From Corallococcus macrosporus DSM 14697 (GTDB lineage Bacteria; Myxococcota; Myxococcia; Myxococcales; Myxococcaceae), in the NCBI RefSeq assembly GCF_002305895.1, contig NZ_CP022203.1, positions 5,800,001 to 5,864,000 of the forward strand: DNA of 64,000 bases. Direction: 5' to 3'. Numbering within the stretch: position 1 is the stretch's first letter; each line of letters begins with the position of its first letter. Positions 54,472-63,874 of the stretch are shown in pieces. The notes beneath the pieces were generated by a model. That model did not search any database and had not been told where the DNA came from. It saw only the letters and a program-made list of their open reading frames with translations. Both the position numbers and the translations under genes were made by a program.

Positions 54472-57400
54472 ATGACGCTGAGAAGGGCGTTGATTCCGGG
54501 GTGCGTGTTTGCACTCTTCTCGTTGGAAACGCTGGCGCAGGACGCGAATATCGCACCGCCTGCCGCCGAAACACAGACACCGGCACCCGCGCCAGCGGTT
54601 ACGCCACAACCGGCGGCCACGGCTCCAGCGCCAGCGCCGGCGCCCGCCAACGTGCGCACGGTGAAGGGCCGCGTGGCCGACCGGCTCACCAACGAGGGAT
54701 TGCCCCTGGTGCGTGTCATCATCAAGGGCACGACCCAGGGCGTTGAGACGGAGCTGGACGGCACCTTCACCCTGCCCAACGTCCCCGCCCGCGCGGTGAC
54801 GCTGCTCTTCTCCAGCCAGGACTACGGCGAGCGGGAGGTCCAGGTGGGCCCCAACCAGCGCACCGTGGAGGTGGCGCTGGAGAACATCTTCGCGGAGGAG
54901 ATGGTGGTGGTGGGCCGCGCCAGTGAAGTGGCCCGGAAGAACCTGGCCAACTCGGTGGCCTCGGTGAACAGCGAGGAGATCAACCGCGCCCCCGCCCAGA
55001 CGGTGGACCAGGCGCTCCAGGGCAAGGTCGCCGGCGCCAACATCCAGAGCAACGGCGGCGCGCCCGGCGGCGGCCTCCAGCTCCGGCTGCGCGGCGTGTC
55101 CACCATCAACGGCTCGTCCGCCCCGCTGTACGTCATCGACGGCGTGCTCGTCAGCGACGTGGCCATCGCCTCCGGTGTGTTCGCCATCACCGAGTCCGTG
55201 GCCGGCGCCAACGCGAACCCCACCCAGGACAACCAGGTCAACCGCATCGCGGACATCAACCCCAACGACATCGAGAGCATCGAGGTCCTCAAGGGCGCGT
55301 CCGCCGCCGCCATCTACGGTTCCAAGGCCGCCAACGGCGTGGTCATCATCAACACCAAGCGGGGCCGCTCCAGCGAGCCGGAGTTCGCGGTGACGCAGCG
55401 CCTGGGCATGTACACGCTGGCCAACAAGATTGGCACCCGCCGCTTCAGGAACGAGCAGGAGGTCATCGACACCTTCGGCGAGGCCGCGGCCCAGTACTAC
55501 GTGCGTGGGCGCCGGTACGACCACGAGTCCGCCCTGGCCGGCCGCCGCGACCTGTCCTCGGAGACGCTGGCCAGCGTCAGCGGCATGACGGGCAACACGA
55601 AGTACTTCGCGTCGGCGATGATCAAGAACGACGAAGGCATCATCGCCAACACCGGGTACGAGAAGCAGTCGTTCCGCCTGAACCTGGGCCAGAAGCTGGG
55701 TGAGGCGGTGGAGGTCAACGTCGCCACCAACCTGGTCCACTCCCTGGGGCAGCGCGGCCTGACGAACAACGACAACGCGAGCATCAGCAACTACATGGTG
55801 CTGCCGTACTCGCCGGAGTTCCTCCCGCTGGGAGCCAGCTCGGACGGGGTGTACCCGCAGAACCCCTTCCTCCCCAACCGCGCCAACCCGCTTCAGACGG
55901 CCGCGCTGGTGAAGAACGACGAGAACGTGTGGCGCTTCATCGGGTCCGGAGACCTGACGTGGCACCTGTGGAAGACGGACGCCCACCACCTGCGCGTGCT
56001 GGCCAACGCCGGCGTGGACCGGTTCCAGCAGGAGAACTCGCTCTTCTTCCCGCCCGAGCTGAACTTCGAGCCCATCGATGACGGCCTGCCGGGCTCGTCA
56101 CTCTTCGGCACCAGCCAGGTGCGCAACCTGAACTCCGGCCTGAACCTGGTGCACACGTACAAGCCCGCGTCCGGCGGCATCGTGGCGACCACGTCCGGCG
56201 GTCTCCAATTCGAAGAGCGCAACATCGACTCCGTCTACATCGTCAGCGAGAACCTGAACGCCGGCCAGCAGAACGTGGACAGCGGCACCGTGGTCAACCT
56301 GCGGCAGAACCGCTCGCTGGTGAGGGATAGGGGCTACTACGTCCAGGAGGAGCTGCTCATGCTGGACGAGCGGCTGACGCTGGTGGGCGCGCTGCGCGCC
56401 GAGCAGAGCAGCGCCAACGGCAACCCCAACGCGCTGTTCCTGTACCCGAAGCTGGCCACCGCCTACCGCATCCCCTCGTTCCACCCGACGGTGAACGAGT
56501 TCAAGGTCCGCGCGGCCTACGGCGAGACGGGCAACCTGCCGCTCTACGGCATGAAGTTCACCGGCCTGCGCGCCACCGGCAACATCGCCGGCAGCCCGGG
56601 CCTGGTGGGCACCGGCATCGCGGGTGACCCGAACATCAAGCCGGAGCGGCAGCGCGAGGTCGAAGCCGGCGTGGACGCCCTCCTGTTCGGCGGCGACCTG
56701 GTCGCCGAGGTGTCCATCTACCAGCGCAACATCAGCGACCTGCTGCTGCAGCGCGCCCTGGCCCCGTCCGGCGGCTTCGCCACGCAGATCTTCAACGGAG
56801 GCTCGCTGCGCAACCGCGGCGTCGAGGCCATGCTCCAGGTGACGCCCGTGCGCGGCGAGTTCGAGTGGACCAGCGGCGCGACGTTCGCCCTCAACCGCAG
56901 CCGGGTGACGGACCTGCCCGTCCCCGCGTTCCTCGCGGGCGGGTTCGGCACCGGCCTGGGGGCCTTCCGCATCGAGGAAGGCGCGACGGCGACGCAGATT
57001 GTCGGCAACGCCGGCGTCGACGAGAACGGCCGCCCGATTGTCCGGAAGATTGGCGACACCGAGCCCACCTTCCGCATGTCCTTCACCAACGGCTTCAAGT
57101 ACCGGGACTTCAGCCTGTCCTTCCTGTTCGACTGGCAGCAGGGAAGCGACGTCATCAACCTGACGCGGTACATCTACGACGGCGCAGGGACGTCACCGGA
57201 CTTCACGACGGGTGGCCGCGAGCGGCTCGCACGGCGCCGCACCCACGCGGACGCGTACCTCGAGGACGCCAGCTTCCTCAAGCTGCGTGAGGTGACCTTC
57301 ATGTACCAGCTCCCCAAGGAGTGGGTCTCCATGGTCCCCGCGGTGAAGTCCGCCCGCCTCAGCCTGAGCGGCCGCAACCTCCTCATGCTCACCGGCTACT

Positions 57401-57516
57401 CCGGGTTGGACCCGGAGGTGAGCAACTTCGGCAACCAGGCCATCGCCCGCAACGTGGACGTAGCCCCCTTCCCTCCCAGCCGCAGCTTCTGGACCTCCAT
57501 CGACGTCGGGTTCTGA
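54472..57516 (+). CDS. SusC/RagA-type TonB-dependent outer-membrane transporter
   Basis: A 1014-residue outer-membrane importer. A signal peptide (to about residue 22) and a Pro/Ala-rich linker (37-60) precede a carboxypeptidase-D-like regulatory domain (about 62-136). The plug starts with EEMVVVGRA, a TonB-box-like region, and carries LQGKVAGANIQSNGG and PLYVIDGVLV, the SusC/RagA signature. A 22-strand barrel follows. SusC-type proteins pair with SusD lipoproteins; one follows three bases later. This pair is typical of Bacteroidota and rare elsewhere, so horizontal origin is likely. Substrate unknown; no sugar hydrolase lies nearby. Confidence 0.94.
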   Translation: MTLRRALIPGCVFALFSLETLAQDANIAPPAAETQTPAPAPAVTPQPAATAPAPAPAPANVRTVKGRVADRLTNEGLPLVRVIIKGTTQGVETELDGTFTLPNVPARAVTLLFSSQDYGEREVQVGPNQRTVEVALENIFAEEMVVVGRASEVARKNLANSVASVNSEEINRAPAQTVDQALQGKVAGANIQSNGGAPGGGLQLRLRGVSTINGSSAPLYVIDGVLVSDVAIASGVFAITESVAGANANPTQDNQVNRIADINPNDIESIEVLKGASAAAIYGSKAANGVVIINTKRGRSSEPEFAVTQRLGMYTLANKIGTRRFRNEQEVIDTFGEAAAQYYVRGRRYDHESALAGRRDLSSETLASVSGMTGNTKYFASAMIKNDEGIIANTGYEKQSFRLNLGQKLGEAVEVNVATNLVHSLGQRGLTNNDNASISNYMVLPYSPEFLPLGASSDGVYPQNPFLPNRANPLQTAALVKNDENVWRFIGSGDLTWHLWKTDAHHLRVLANAGVDRFQQENSLFFPPELNFEPIDDGLPGSSLFGTSQVRNLNSGLNLVHTYKPASGGIVATTSGGLQFEERNIDSVYIVSENLNAGQQNVDSGTVVNLRQNRSLVRDRGYYVQEELLMLDERLTLVGALRAEQSSANGNPNALFLYPKLATAYRIPSFHPTVNEFKVRAAYGETGNLPLYGMKFTGLRATGNIAGSPGLVGTGIAGDPNIKPERQREVEAGVDALLFGGDLVAEVSIYQRNISDLLLQRALAPSGGFATQIFNGGSLRNRGVEAMLQVTPVRGEFEWTSGATFALNRSRVTDLPVPAFLAGGFGTGLGAFRIEEGATATQIVGNAGVDENGRPIVRKIGDTEPTFRMSFTNGFKYRDFSLSFLFDWQQGSDVINLTRYIYDGAGTSPDFTTGGRERLARRRTHADAYLEDASFLKLREVTFMYQLPKEWVSMVPAVKSARLSLSGRNLLMLTGYSGLDPEVSNFGNQAIARNVDVAPFPPSRSFWTSIDVGF

Positions 57517-57519
57517 GCC

Positions 57520-58863
57520 ATGACCATCCAATTGACCAAGAAGGCATTCGTGGGGCTCTTCACCGTCCTGGGCCTGAGCGGCTGCGGGAGCATGGACGTC
57601 CCAGACCTGAACAACCCCAGCCTCGATGACTTCCGCGAGCGGCCCACGCGCCCCGCGGTGCTCACCGCCGCCACGGGCCTGCTCGTCGGCCACCGCGCGG
57701 GCGTCGCCGCGCCCAACGGCTACGTGGCGCAGCTCGGCATCATCGGGCGCGAGGCGTACGTCATCGACGCCGCGGACCCCCGCTCCATCGACGAGCTGCT
57801 GGGCCCCACGCTGGACCCCGGCGGCCCGGCGTTCGGCGGCAACCACTGGACCAACCCCTACCTGAACATCCGCAACGCCAACGCGCTGCTGGACTCCCTG
57901 GACAAGGTCCCCAACACGCCTGACGCCGAGAAGGAGGGCCTCCGCGGCTTCGCGAAGACGATGCAGGCCCTGGACTTCCTCGTCGTCATCAACACGCGGG
58001 ACACCCACGGGGCGCCCATCGACGTCAACCTGCCCATTGGCCAGCTGGCCCCCATCGTCGGCAAGGAGGCGGTGTTCGAGCGCATCGCCGCGCTGCTCGA
58101 TGAGGGCGCAGCCCACCTGGAGAACGGAGGGGAGAGCTTCCCCTTCCAGCTCAGCCCGGGCTTCGCCGGCTTCAACACGCCCACGACGTTCCGGCAGTTC
58201 AACCGGGCGATCGCCGCGCGGGTGGCCGTGTACCGGGGACGCTACGCCGAGGCGCTCACCGCCCTGAGCCAGTCCTTCCTCAACCAGAACGCGTCGTTGG
58301 ACCTGGGCGTCTACCACTCCTTCGGCACGAACTCCGGCGACACGGACAACGGGCTCATCAGCGTCAACGTCTACGCGCACCCGTCCATCGTCACCGACGC
58401 GGAGTTCCAGGAGAACGGCACGGTGGATGACCGCGTCGTCCGGAAGCTCACGCGCCTGCCCGAGGCGAGGACGGCGGCGGACGGAAAGGTGTCCACGGAG
58501 TGGCGCTTCCGCATCTATCCCTCGAACAACTCGCCCGTGCCCATCATCCGCAACGAGGAGCTCATCCTCCTGCGCGCGGAGGCCAACATCGGTGAGCGGT
58601 TCTACGGACCGGCCGCGGACGACCTCAACTTCATCCGCACCACCTCCGGCCGGCTGGCCCCGCGCCTGGACATCGATGAGAGCAATGCCCTGGACGAGCT
58701 GCTGAAGCAGAAGCGGTACTCGCTCCTGTTCGAAGGCGGCCACCGGTGGATTGACCTGCGGCGCTACGGGCGGCTCGACACGCTTCCCCGCGTGCTGGAC
58801 CCGAACTTCGCGCCCCACGAGCGCTTCCCCATCCCGGCGGCGGAGATGAACGCGCGGCAGTAG
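57520..58863 (+). CDS. SusD/RagB-type outer-membrane lipoprotein
   Basis: Surface lipoprotein that captures substrate for the SusC-type channel. A 447-residue protein with signal peptide and lipobox LGLSGCGS. SusD features are PDLNNPSL after the signal, the helical TPR core, and the C-terminal LLKQKRYSLLFEGGHRWIDLRRYGRL, the family hallmark. ATG 57520 follows the susC stop by three bases without a ribosome-binding site, so translation is probably coupled. No glycan-specific genes are visible near; the ligand is unknown. Confidence 0.92.
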   Translation: MTIQLTKKAFVGLFTVLGLSGCGSMDVPDLNNPSLDDFRERPTRPAVLTAATGLLVGHRAGVAAPNGYVAQLGIIGREAYVIDAADPRSIDELLGPTLDPGGPAFGGNHWTNPYLNIRNANALLDSLDKVPNTPDAEKEGLRGFAKTMQALDFLVVINTRDTHGAPIDVNLPIGQLAPIVGKEAVFERIAALLDEGAAHLENGGESFPFQLSPGFAGFNTPTTFRQFNRAIAARVAVYRGRYAEALTALSQSFLNQNASLDLGVYHSFGTNSGDTDNGLISVNVYAHPSIVTDAEFQENGTVDDRVVRKLTRLPEARTAADGKVSTEWRFRIYPSNNSPVPIIRNEELILLRAEANIGERFYGPAADDLNFIRTTSGRLAPRLDIDESNALDELLKQKRYSLLFEGGHRWIDLRRYGRLDTLPRVLDPNFAPHERFPIPAAEMNARQ

Positions 58864-58884
58864 GCGCGCCTCGCGGTCCCTGAA

Positions 58885-58921
58885 GCTCCAGGTGCACGGC
58901 GGACAGGCGTGCACCTGGAGC
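58885..58921. terminator. Perfect 14-base inverted repeat, bidirectional terminator
   Basis: GCTCCAGGTGCACG (58885-58898) and CGTGCACCTGGAGC (58908-58921) are perfect inverted copies with a 9-base loop. They lie in the 66-base gap between the SusD-type gene and the convergent oxidoreductase. No T tract is seen on either side, so it may block both polymerases by structure or stabilise 3' ends. Confidence 0.75.
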
Positions 58922-58929
58922 GCGGGCGC

Positions 58930-59820
58930 TCAGCCGCCCTGCTTGAGCCCGGCCCGCTCCGCGACGAGCGCCCCCAGCGCGGACCAGTCCAGGTCGCCAT
59001 GGCCCTGCGCGACGCCGCCCAGGAACTGGTCCTTCACCAGGCTGGCCAGGGGCATCGGCACCTCGGCGGCGCGCGCCGCGCCCAGGACGAGCTCCACGTC
59101 CTTGAGGCCCAGCCGCAGCTTGAAGCCCGCCGGGCTGTACTTCTCCTCCGCGATGAGCTTCGCGTACCCCTCGAAGATGGGCGCGCGCGCGAAGACGGAC
59201 TGGAACACCTCCAGGAAGACGCTCGGCTCGATGCCGGACTTGCGCGTCAGCGCGAAGGACTCGGCGAGCGCCTCCATCATGGAGGCGATGAGGAAGTTGC
59301 CCGACAGCTTCACGACGTTCGCCGCCGAGGCGGTGTCCCCCAGCACGGTGAGGCCCCGCCCCAGCGCCTCCAGCAGGGGACGGCAGCGGTCCACGTCCTG
59401 CTTCGGCCCGGCGGCCACCACCCAGAGCTGCTTCGCCTCCGCCGCGGCGGGGCGGCCGAACACCGGCGCGGAGAGGTACCGCTGGCCCGCGCTCGCGTGC
59501 GTCTCCGCCAGCTTCTCCGAAAGGGCCACGGACAGGGTGCTGGATGAGACGTGCACGGCGCCCGGCGGCAGCCCCGCCTGGAGGCCATCCTGTCCGAAGA
59601 CGGCGGACGTCACGGCCGTGTCGTCCGCCAGCATGGTGAAGACGACCTCCGCGCTCCGGGCCGCCTCCGCGGGCGTGCGGGCGACGCGCGCGCCCTTCTC
59701 CTTCAGGGGCGCGGCCTTGGACCCGGTGCGGTTCCACACCGTGAGCTCGTGCCCCGCCGCGGCCAGGTTCGCCGCCATGTGCAGCCCCATGTTGCCCAGG
59801 CCGATGAATCCCACCTTCAT
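58930..59820 (-). CDS. Beta-hydroxyacid dehydrogenase (HIBADH/GLYR family)
   Basis: An NAD(P)-dependent cytosolic oxidoreductase that acts on small beta-hydroxyacids or semialdehydes. The 296-residue protein opens MKVGFIGLGNMGLHMAANL, the Rossmann dinucleotide-binding loop. Substrate-binding VSSSTLSVALSEKLAE and the catalytic lysine in NVVKLSGNFLIAS near residue 170 are present. The start is ATG 59820 with a strong GGAGGA site. The cofactor preference is not decided. No pathway partner is beside it; it is between the SusCD pair and an ABC exporter. Confidence 0.9.
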   Translation of the reverse strand: MKVGFIGLGNMGLHMAANLAAAGHELTVWNRTGSKAAPLKEKGARVARTPAEAARSAEVVFTMLADDTAVTSAVFGQDGLQAGLPPGAVHVSSSTLSVALSEKLAETHASAGQRYLSAPVFGRPAAAEAKQLWVVAAGPKQDVDRCRPLLEALGRGLTVLGDTASAANVVKLSGNFLIASMMEALAESFALTRKSGIEPSVFLEVFQSVFARAPIFEGYAKLIAEEKYSPAGFKLRLGLKDVELVLGAARAAEVPMPLASLVKDQFLGGVAQGHGDLDWSALGALVAERAGLKQGG

Positions 59821-59919
59821 GCGCGTCTCCTCCTGAAACAGAAGGCAGCCCGGATAATGCGGCCCCGAAGGGCCCACCACCGCAAAGCACGCGCACGTCC
59901 AGGAACGAACGCCCGCCGC

Positions 59920-61650
59920 CTACTCCGGGCGGTCGTCGGAGACGTCCAGCCGCTCGAAGGCGTGGCCCAGCGCCATCACCCCCAGGGCCACTTCGCCCAC
60001 CAGGACAGCCGCCGCGGCGAAGCCCGCCACCGGCAGGGCCCACGGCCCCAGGAACGTCGACACGGCGAGGCCCACCACGAGCGCCACCAGCGCCGCGGGA
60101 ATCAGGCCCACCAGCAACACCACCAACGTGCCCACGACGGCCAGCAGCCGCTGGCCCATGGCCTCCAGCCCGCGCGCCCGCTCCCCCGTGTCCGCTGGCA
60201 CCCAGGCGGGGAAGAGCACCACCGCGGCGTTCTGGACGAAGAGCCCCGCCAGCGACACCGCCGGGAGCAGCAGCGCCAACGTCAGGCCGCCAGGCCACCA
60301 CCAACCGCCCAGCCGGGACGCCTCCACGCCAGGCCCCAGGACGAGCGCCACCGCCAGGAGCGCCAGTTGGAACACCGAGAGGGCCAGCGCGGACGCCGCG
60401 AGCTGGGCGCTCACCACCTGCCGCCCCGTCAACGGCATGGCGCGCAGCAGGTCCAGCTTGGGCAGGTCCATCCGCAGGTCCATGCGGAACGCGCTGGGCC
60501 CCACCACCGTCAGCATCACCGACAGCGCCAGCGCCACCGGCCCCAGTACGCGCCGCGTGTCCGTGAACAGGCGCGTGTCCCCCATCACCGCGGCGATGGC
60601 ACCGCCCAGGACGATGAAGGCGAGGAACACCGCGAAGCCGCCGCCCATCCGCTTCCGCGCGATGAGGTTCTTCCAGATGAGCGCCACCTCCGGGCGGCCT
60701 CGCGGCGGAAGCCGGAAGGGCGGGCGGCTCAGCGTCATCGAGCCCACGCGCGTCATCCGCCCCGAGGCCCGCAGCATCCGCTCCCGGGAACGGGCCTCCG
60801 CGCGCACCACGGCGGTCTCCTCGAAGGGGACCTCGGCCCACAACACCCAGGCATAGTGCGCCGCCAGCAGCGCCAGCACGGGTGGCAGGGCCCGCAGGAA
60901 GTCGCCCACGCTCTGCGCCAGGGCGGGCGCCACCAGCAGCCGGCCCGGCCACAACACCGCCGCGACACCGGGTGAGGCCATCAGCGCCCGCAGCCACCCT
61001 CGCAGGGCCCGGCCGGAGGAGAGGTCCGGCGGCACCGGGTGCTCGCGCAGCGAGGTGAACACCGCCAGCGCCGCGACGGCCAGGACGCCGCCCACCACGC
61101 CCCAGCGCACCACCCGGCCCCAGGGGCCACGCTCCGCCAGCCGCGTGCGCACGAAGGACGCCGCCGTCGAATGCAGGTACAGCGTGCCCAAGCCCAGACA
61201 CGCCCCCACGAAGAACAACACCGGATGCGGGCTGATGGTCCTCCCGAGGAACAGCGTGGCGAACAGCGCGCCCAATGACGTACCCAGCAGTCCGCGCACC
61301 AGCTTGTATTGCAGCAGGGCCCGGCGCGTGACGGGCGCCGGGAAGAGCTGCACCACCTCCGTCTCCGAGAAGGTCAGCGACGGGCGGTCCCTCCCCAGCG
61401 CCCACGCGGCGAACAGCGTGCCCAGCGCGGAGCCCACCAGTGACAGCTCGGCGAACAACCGCACGCCCTCCGACACCGTGCCCACCGCGCCGCGGAAGTC
61501 CAGGCGACGGAAGAAGACGGAGTAGAGGTACGCCGCGCCCACCAGCGCGCCCAGGAGGTAGCGCGGCTTGCGCAGCCGCGCCAACTGCCGCCGGATGCGG
61601 TTGCGCCAGGACGCGGCCCAGAGGAAGGCCACCGCGCGAGGAAAGCTCAC
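59920..61650 (-). CDS. ABC-2-like exporter permease
   Basis: A 576-residue membrane protein with about 12 segments, partner of the ATPase gene whose 3' end it overlaps by four bases. Two similar halves (each with an arginine-rich N-terminal cytoplasmic start and a membrane block) suggest a duplication. The segment LSFSETEVVQLFPAPVTRRALLQYK-like at about residue 95 and KLDLLRAMPLTGRQVV at about 400 resemble each other and are found in large ABC-2 exporters. The transported substrate cannot be told. No helper lipoprotein is near. Confidence 0.75.
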   Translation of the reverse strand: MSFPRAVAFLWAASWRNRIRRQLARLRKPRYLLGALVGAAYLYSVFFRRLDFRGAVGTVSEGVRLFAELSLVGSALGTLFAAWALGRDRPSLTFSETEVVQLFPAPVTRRALLQYKLVRGLLGTSLGALFATLFLGRTISPHPVLFFVGACLGLGTLYLHSTAASFVRTRLAERGPWGRVVRWGVVGGVLAVAALAVFTSLREHPVPPDLSSGRALRGWLRALMASPGVAAVLWPGRLLVAPALAQSVGDFLRALPPVLALLAAHYAWVLWAEVPFEETAVVRAEARSRERMLRASGRMTRVGSMTLSRPPFRLPPRGRPEVALIWKNLIARKRMGGGFAVFLAFIVLGGAIAAVMGDTRLFTDTRRVLGPVALALSVMLTVVGPSAFRMDLRMDLPKLDLLRAMPLTGRQVVSAQLAASALALSVFQLALLAVALVLGPGVEASRLGGWWWPGGLTLALLLPAVSLAGLFVQNAAVVLFPAWVPADTGERARGLEAMGQRLLAVVGTLVVLLVGLIPAALVALVVGLAVSTFLGPWALPVAGFAAAAVLVGEVALGVMALGHAFERLDVSDDRPE

Positions 61651-62396
61651 GGCGCCTGCGTTCCCGCGCTGGTGATGCGGACGAAGAGCTCCTCCAGCGA
61701 GGCGTGCTCCCCTTCCGCGCCGCTCAGCCGCGCGCGGATGTCATCCAGGCTGCCCAGCGCCATGGCCTTGCCCCCCGCGATGACGAGCAGCCGGTGGCAC
61801 AGCTCCTCCACCAGGGGCAGCAGATGCGAGGACAGCACCAGCGCCGCGCCCTCCTCCGCCCGGCGCCGCAGCGACGCCTTCATCCGCCGGATGCCGATGG
61901 GGTCCAGGCCGGTGAGGGGCTCGTCCAGGAGGATGAGCTTCGGCGCGTGCAGGAAGCCACACGCGATGGACAGCTTCTGCTTCATGCCTCGCGACAGCTC
62001 ACCCGGCAGCGCCTTCTCCTTGCCGGACAGCTCCATCTCCTCCAACAGCGCGCGGCCTCGCTCTTCCCAATCCTCCACGCCGTAGAGCCGGGCCGTGAAG
62101 TTCAGGTGCTCCCACACCGTGAGGTATTCGAAGAAGCGGGGCTCGTCCGGCAGGAAGGCCAGCTCGCGCTTCGCGTCCACGGGCGTTCGCGCCAGGTCAT
62201 GCCCCGCCACCAGCACGCGGCCCGAGGTGGGCGGCAGGATGCCCGCGAGGCACCGCAGCGTGGACGTCTTCCCCGCGCCGTTGGGCCCCACCAGCCCGAG
62301 CACCTCGCCGGGCGCCACCTCGAAGGTGAGCCCCTGGACGGCCTTCAGCTCGCCGTAAGCCTTCTCCAGACCCTCCACCCGCAGGACGGAATCCAT
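61647..62396 (-). CDS. ABC exporter ATP-binding protein
   Basis: A 249-residue ATPase for the permease that follows. It has Walker A VGPNGAGKTSTLRCL near residue 40, signature LSRGMKQKLSIACG near 140, Walker B LILLDEPLTGLDP and the switch LSSHLLPL. These match CcmA/NatA-type export ATPases. It overlaps the permease start by four bases and follows the CheY-like regulator. Specificity unknown; co-expression with chemotaxis genes is only possible by distance. Confidence 0.92.
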   Translation of the reverse strand: MDSVLRVEGLEKAYGELKAVQGLTFEVAPGEVLGLVGPNGAGKTSTLRCLAGILPPTSGRVLVAGHDLARTPVDAKRELAFLPDEPRFFEYLTVWEHLNFTARLYGVEDWEERGRALLEEMELSGKEKALPGELSRGMKQKLSIACGFLHAPKLILLDEPLTGLDPIGIRRMKASLRRRAEEGAALVLSSHLLPLVEELCHRLLVIAGGKAMALGSLDDIRARLSGAEGEHASLEELFVRITSAGTQAP

Positions 62397-62414
62397 TCGC
62401 GCGCGCTCTCGCCT

Positions 62415-62795
62415 TCAGTCCAGCTTCAGCAACTCGCGAACGGTATCCAGCACGACCTTCGCCTGCACGGGTTTCACCAGGTACGCGCTCGCGCCCAGCT
62501 TCATCGCGCGCTCCCGGTCCGCCGCCGCGCCCTCCGTGGTGACGACGATGATGGGGACGCCGCGGTGCTCGGCCGTCTGCCGGATGTGGCTGATGAGCTT
62601 CAGCCCGTCCATGAGCGGCATGTTGATGTCCGTGAGCACCAGGTCGAAGCGGCCCTGCGTGAGCTTCTTCAAGCCCTCGGCGCCGTCCTGCGCCTCGGTG
62701 CACACCACGCCGGTGAGGCGCTGCAGCGCGTACATGATGCTGCGCCGCATGGCCTGCGAGTCATCCACCACCAGGGCTCGAATCTGCTGCGTCAT
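62415..62795 (-). CDS. CheY-like response regulator
   Basis: A 126-residue single receiver domain. All catalytic residues are present: DDS near residues 11-13, phosphorylatable Asp in DLVLTDINMP, TTEG and the VKP lysine. It has no output domain, so it should act by protein contact. It lies 41 bases past cheB on the same strand and probably serves the same signalling path, either motor control or a gene-expression Che-like system. It is followed by an ABC exporter. Confidence 0.9.
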   Translation of the reverse strand: MTQQIRALVVDDSQAMRRSIMYALQRLTGVVCTEAQDGAEGLKKLTQGRFDLVLTDINMPLMDGLKLISHIRQTAEHRGVPIIVVTTEGAAADRERAMKLGASAYLVKPVQAKVVLDTVRELLKLD

Positions 62796-62836
62796 GGGCG
62801 GCGGACGTTAGCACCCACGGGGCGGCCGCTGGCGGT

Positions 62837-63874
62837 TCAGCGTCTCCGCCGCGCCAGGGCCGCGAGCGCCGGGCCGATGTCTCCCAGTGGAATCACCCGC
62901 TTCACCGCCCCCGTGGCGATGGCCTCGCCCGGCATGCCGAACACCACCGAGGTCTCCTCCGACTGCGCCCAGACCTCGCCCTCGGCGCGGTGCACCTCGC
63001 GCGCGCCCTCCGCCCCGTCCGCCCCCATGCCCGTCAGCACCACCCCCAGGGCCTTGGCGCCCAGCACCTGCGCCATGCTGGTGAAGAGCCGGTCCACGCT
63101 GGGCGCGTACTTGTCCACGGCGGTGGGCGGCGGCGTGTGCAGCTCCAGCCGGGAGCCGCGCTCGGCCACCACCATGTGCCGCCCGCCGGGCGCGATGTAC
63201 ACGTGCCCGGGCTGCACCAGGTCTCCGTCGCGCGCCTCCGTCACGGTGAAGGGCCCGATGCGGTCCAACCGGTCCGCGAAGGCGCGGGTGAACTGCGGCG
63301 GCATGTGCTGGCAGACCAGCACGCACGGCGTGGGCTCCACGGCCAGGCCCTCCAGCACCCGCTGCACCGCGGGGGGCCCACCCGTGGACGCGCCGATGGC
63401 CACCACCAGCGGCGGCTCGCCCGCGACCGCCATGGCACGCGCCCCCGGCGCCGCGTGCCGGTGGCCGGGGCGCACGTGCCGCGCCGCACGGACCTTCTCC
63501 AGCAGCTCCACGCGGAGCGCCTCCATGGCCTCGAAGGTGGGGTGCTGCGGCTTGGCGATGAAGTCGAAGGCCCCCAGGTCCAGCGCCTTGAAGACGTCCG
63601 AGCGGTGCGAATAGCTGGAGATGACGATGACGGGCGTGGGCGCGGTGCGCATCAGCAGGCGCAGGAACGTGTAGCCGCCGAGCTTCGGCATCTCCAAATC
63701 CAGCGTCACCACGTCGGGCTTCAGCTCCACGACCTTCTTCAGCCCCTCCTCGCCATCCGCCGCGCGGTCCACCACGCGCACGTCCGCGTCCGACTCCAGC
63801 ATGTTGGAGAGGGTGCGCCGGTTGTGCGCCGAGTCGTCGATGACCAACACGGAGATGACGTCCTTGCTGCTCAT
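62837..63874 (-). CDS. cheB: Chemotaxis protein-glutamate methylesterase CheB
   Basis: Removes methyl groups from chemoreceptors and can deamidate glutamine. The 345-residue protein has an N-terminal receiver (VIDDS, Asp in VVTLDLEMP) and a C-terminal methylesterase with catalytic Ser in GASTGGP, His in CQHMPP and Asp in TGMGADG. The linker is alanine/proline/histidine-rich. The ATG overlaps the cheR stop by four bases. Which Che cluster this belongs to is not visible because the rest lies beyond the window. Confidence 0.96.
   Translation of the reverse strand: MSSKDVISVLVIDDSAHNRRTLSNMLESDADVRVVDRAADGEEGLKKVVELKPDVVTLDLEMPKLGGYTFLRLLMRTAPTPVIVISSYSHRSDVFKALDLGAFDFIAKPQHPTFEAMEALRVELLEKVRAARHVRPGHRHAAPGARAMAVAGEPPLVVAIGASTGGPPAVQRVLEGLAVEPTPCVLVCQHMPPQFTRAFADRLDRIGPFTVTEARDGDLVQPGHVYIAPGGRHMVVAERGSRLELHTPPPTAVDKYAPSVDRLFTSMAQVLGAKALGVVLTGMGADGAEGAREVHRAEGEVWAQSEETSVVFGMPGEAIATGAVKRVIPLGDIGPALAALARRRR

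Noticed and set aside
54472-58863. SusCD region as a recent mobile island
   Set aside because: No integrase, insertion sequence, tRNA or composition break flanks it. Only an old transfer can be argued.
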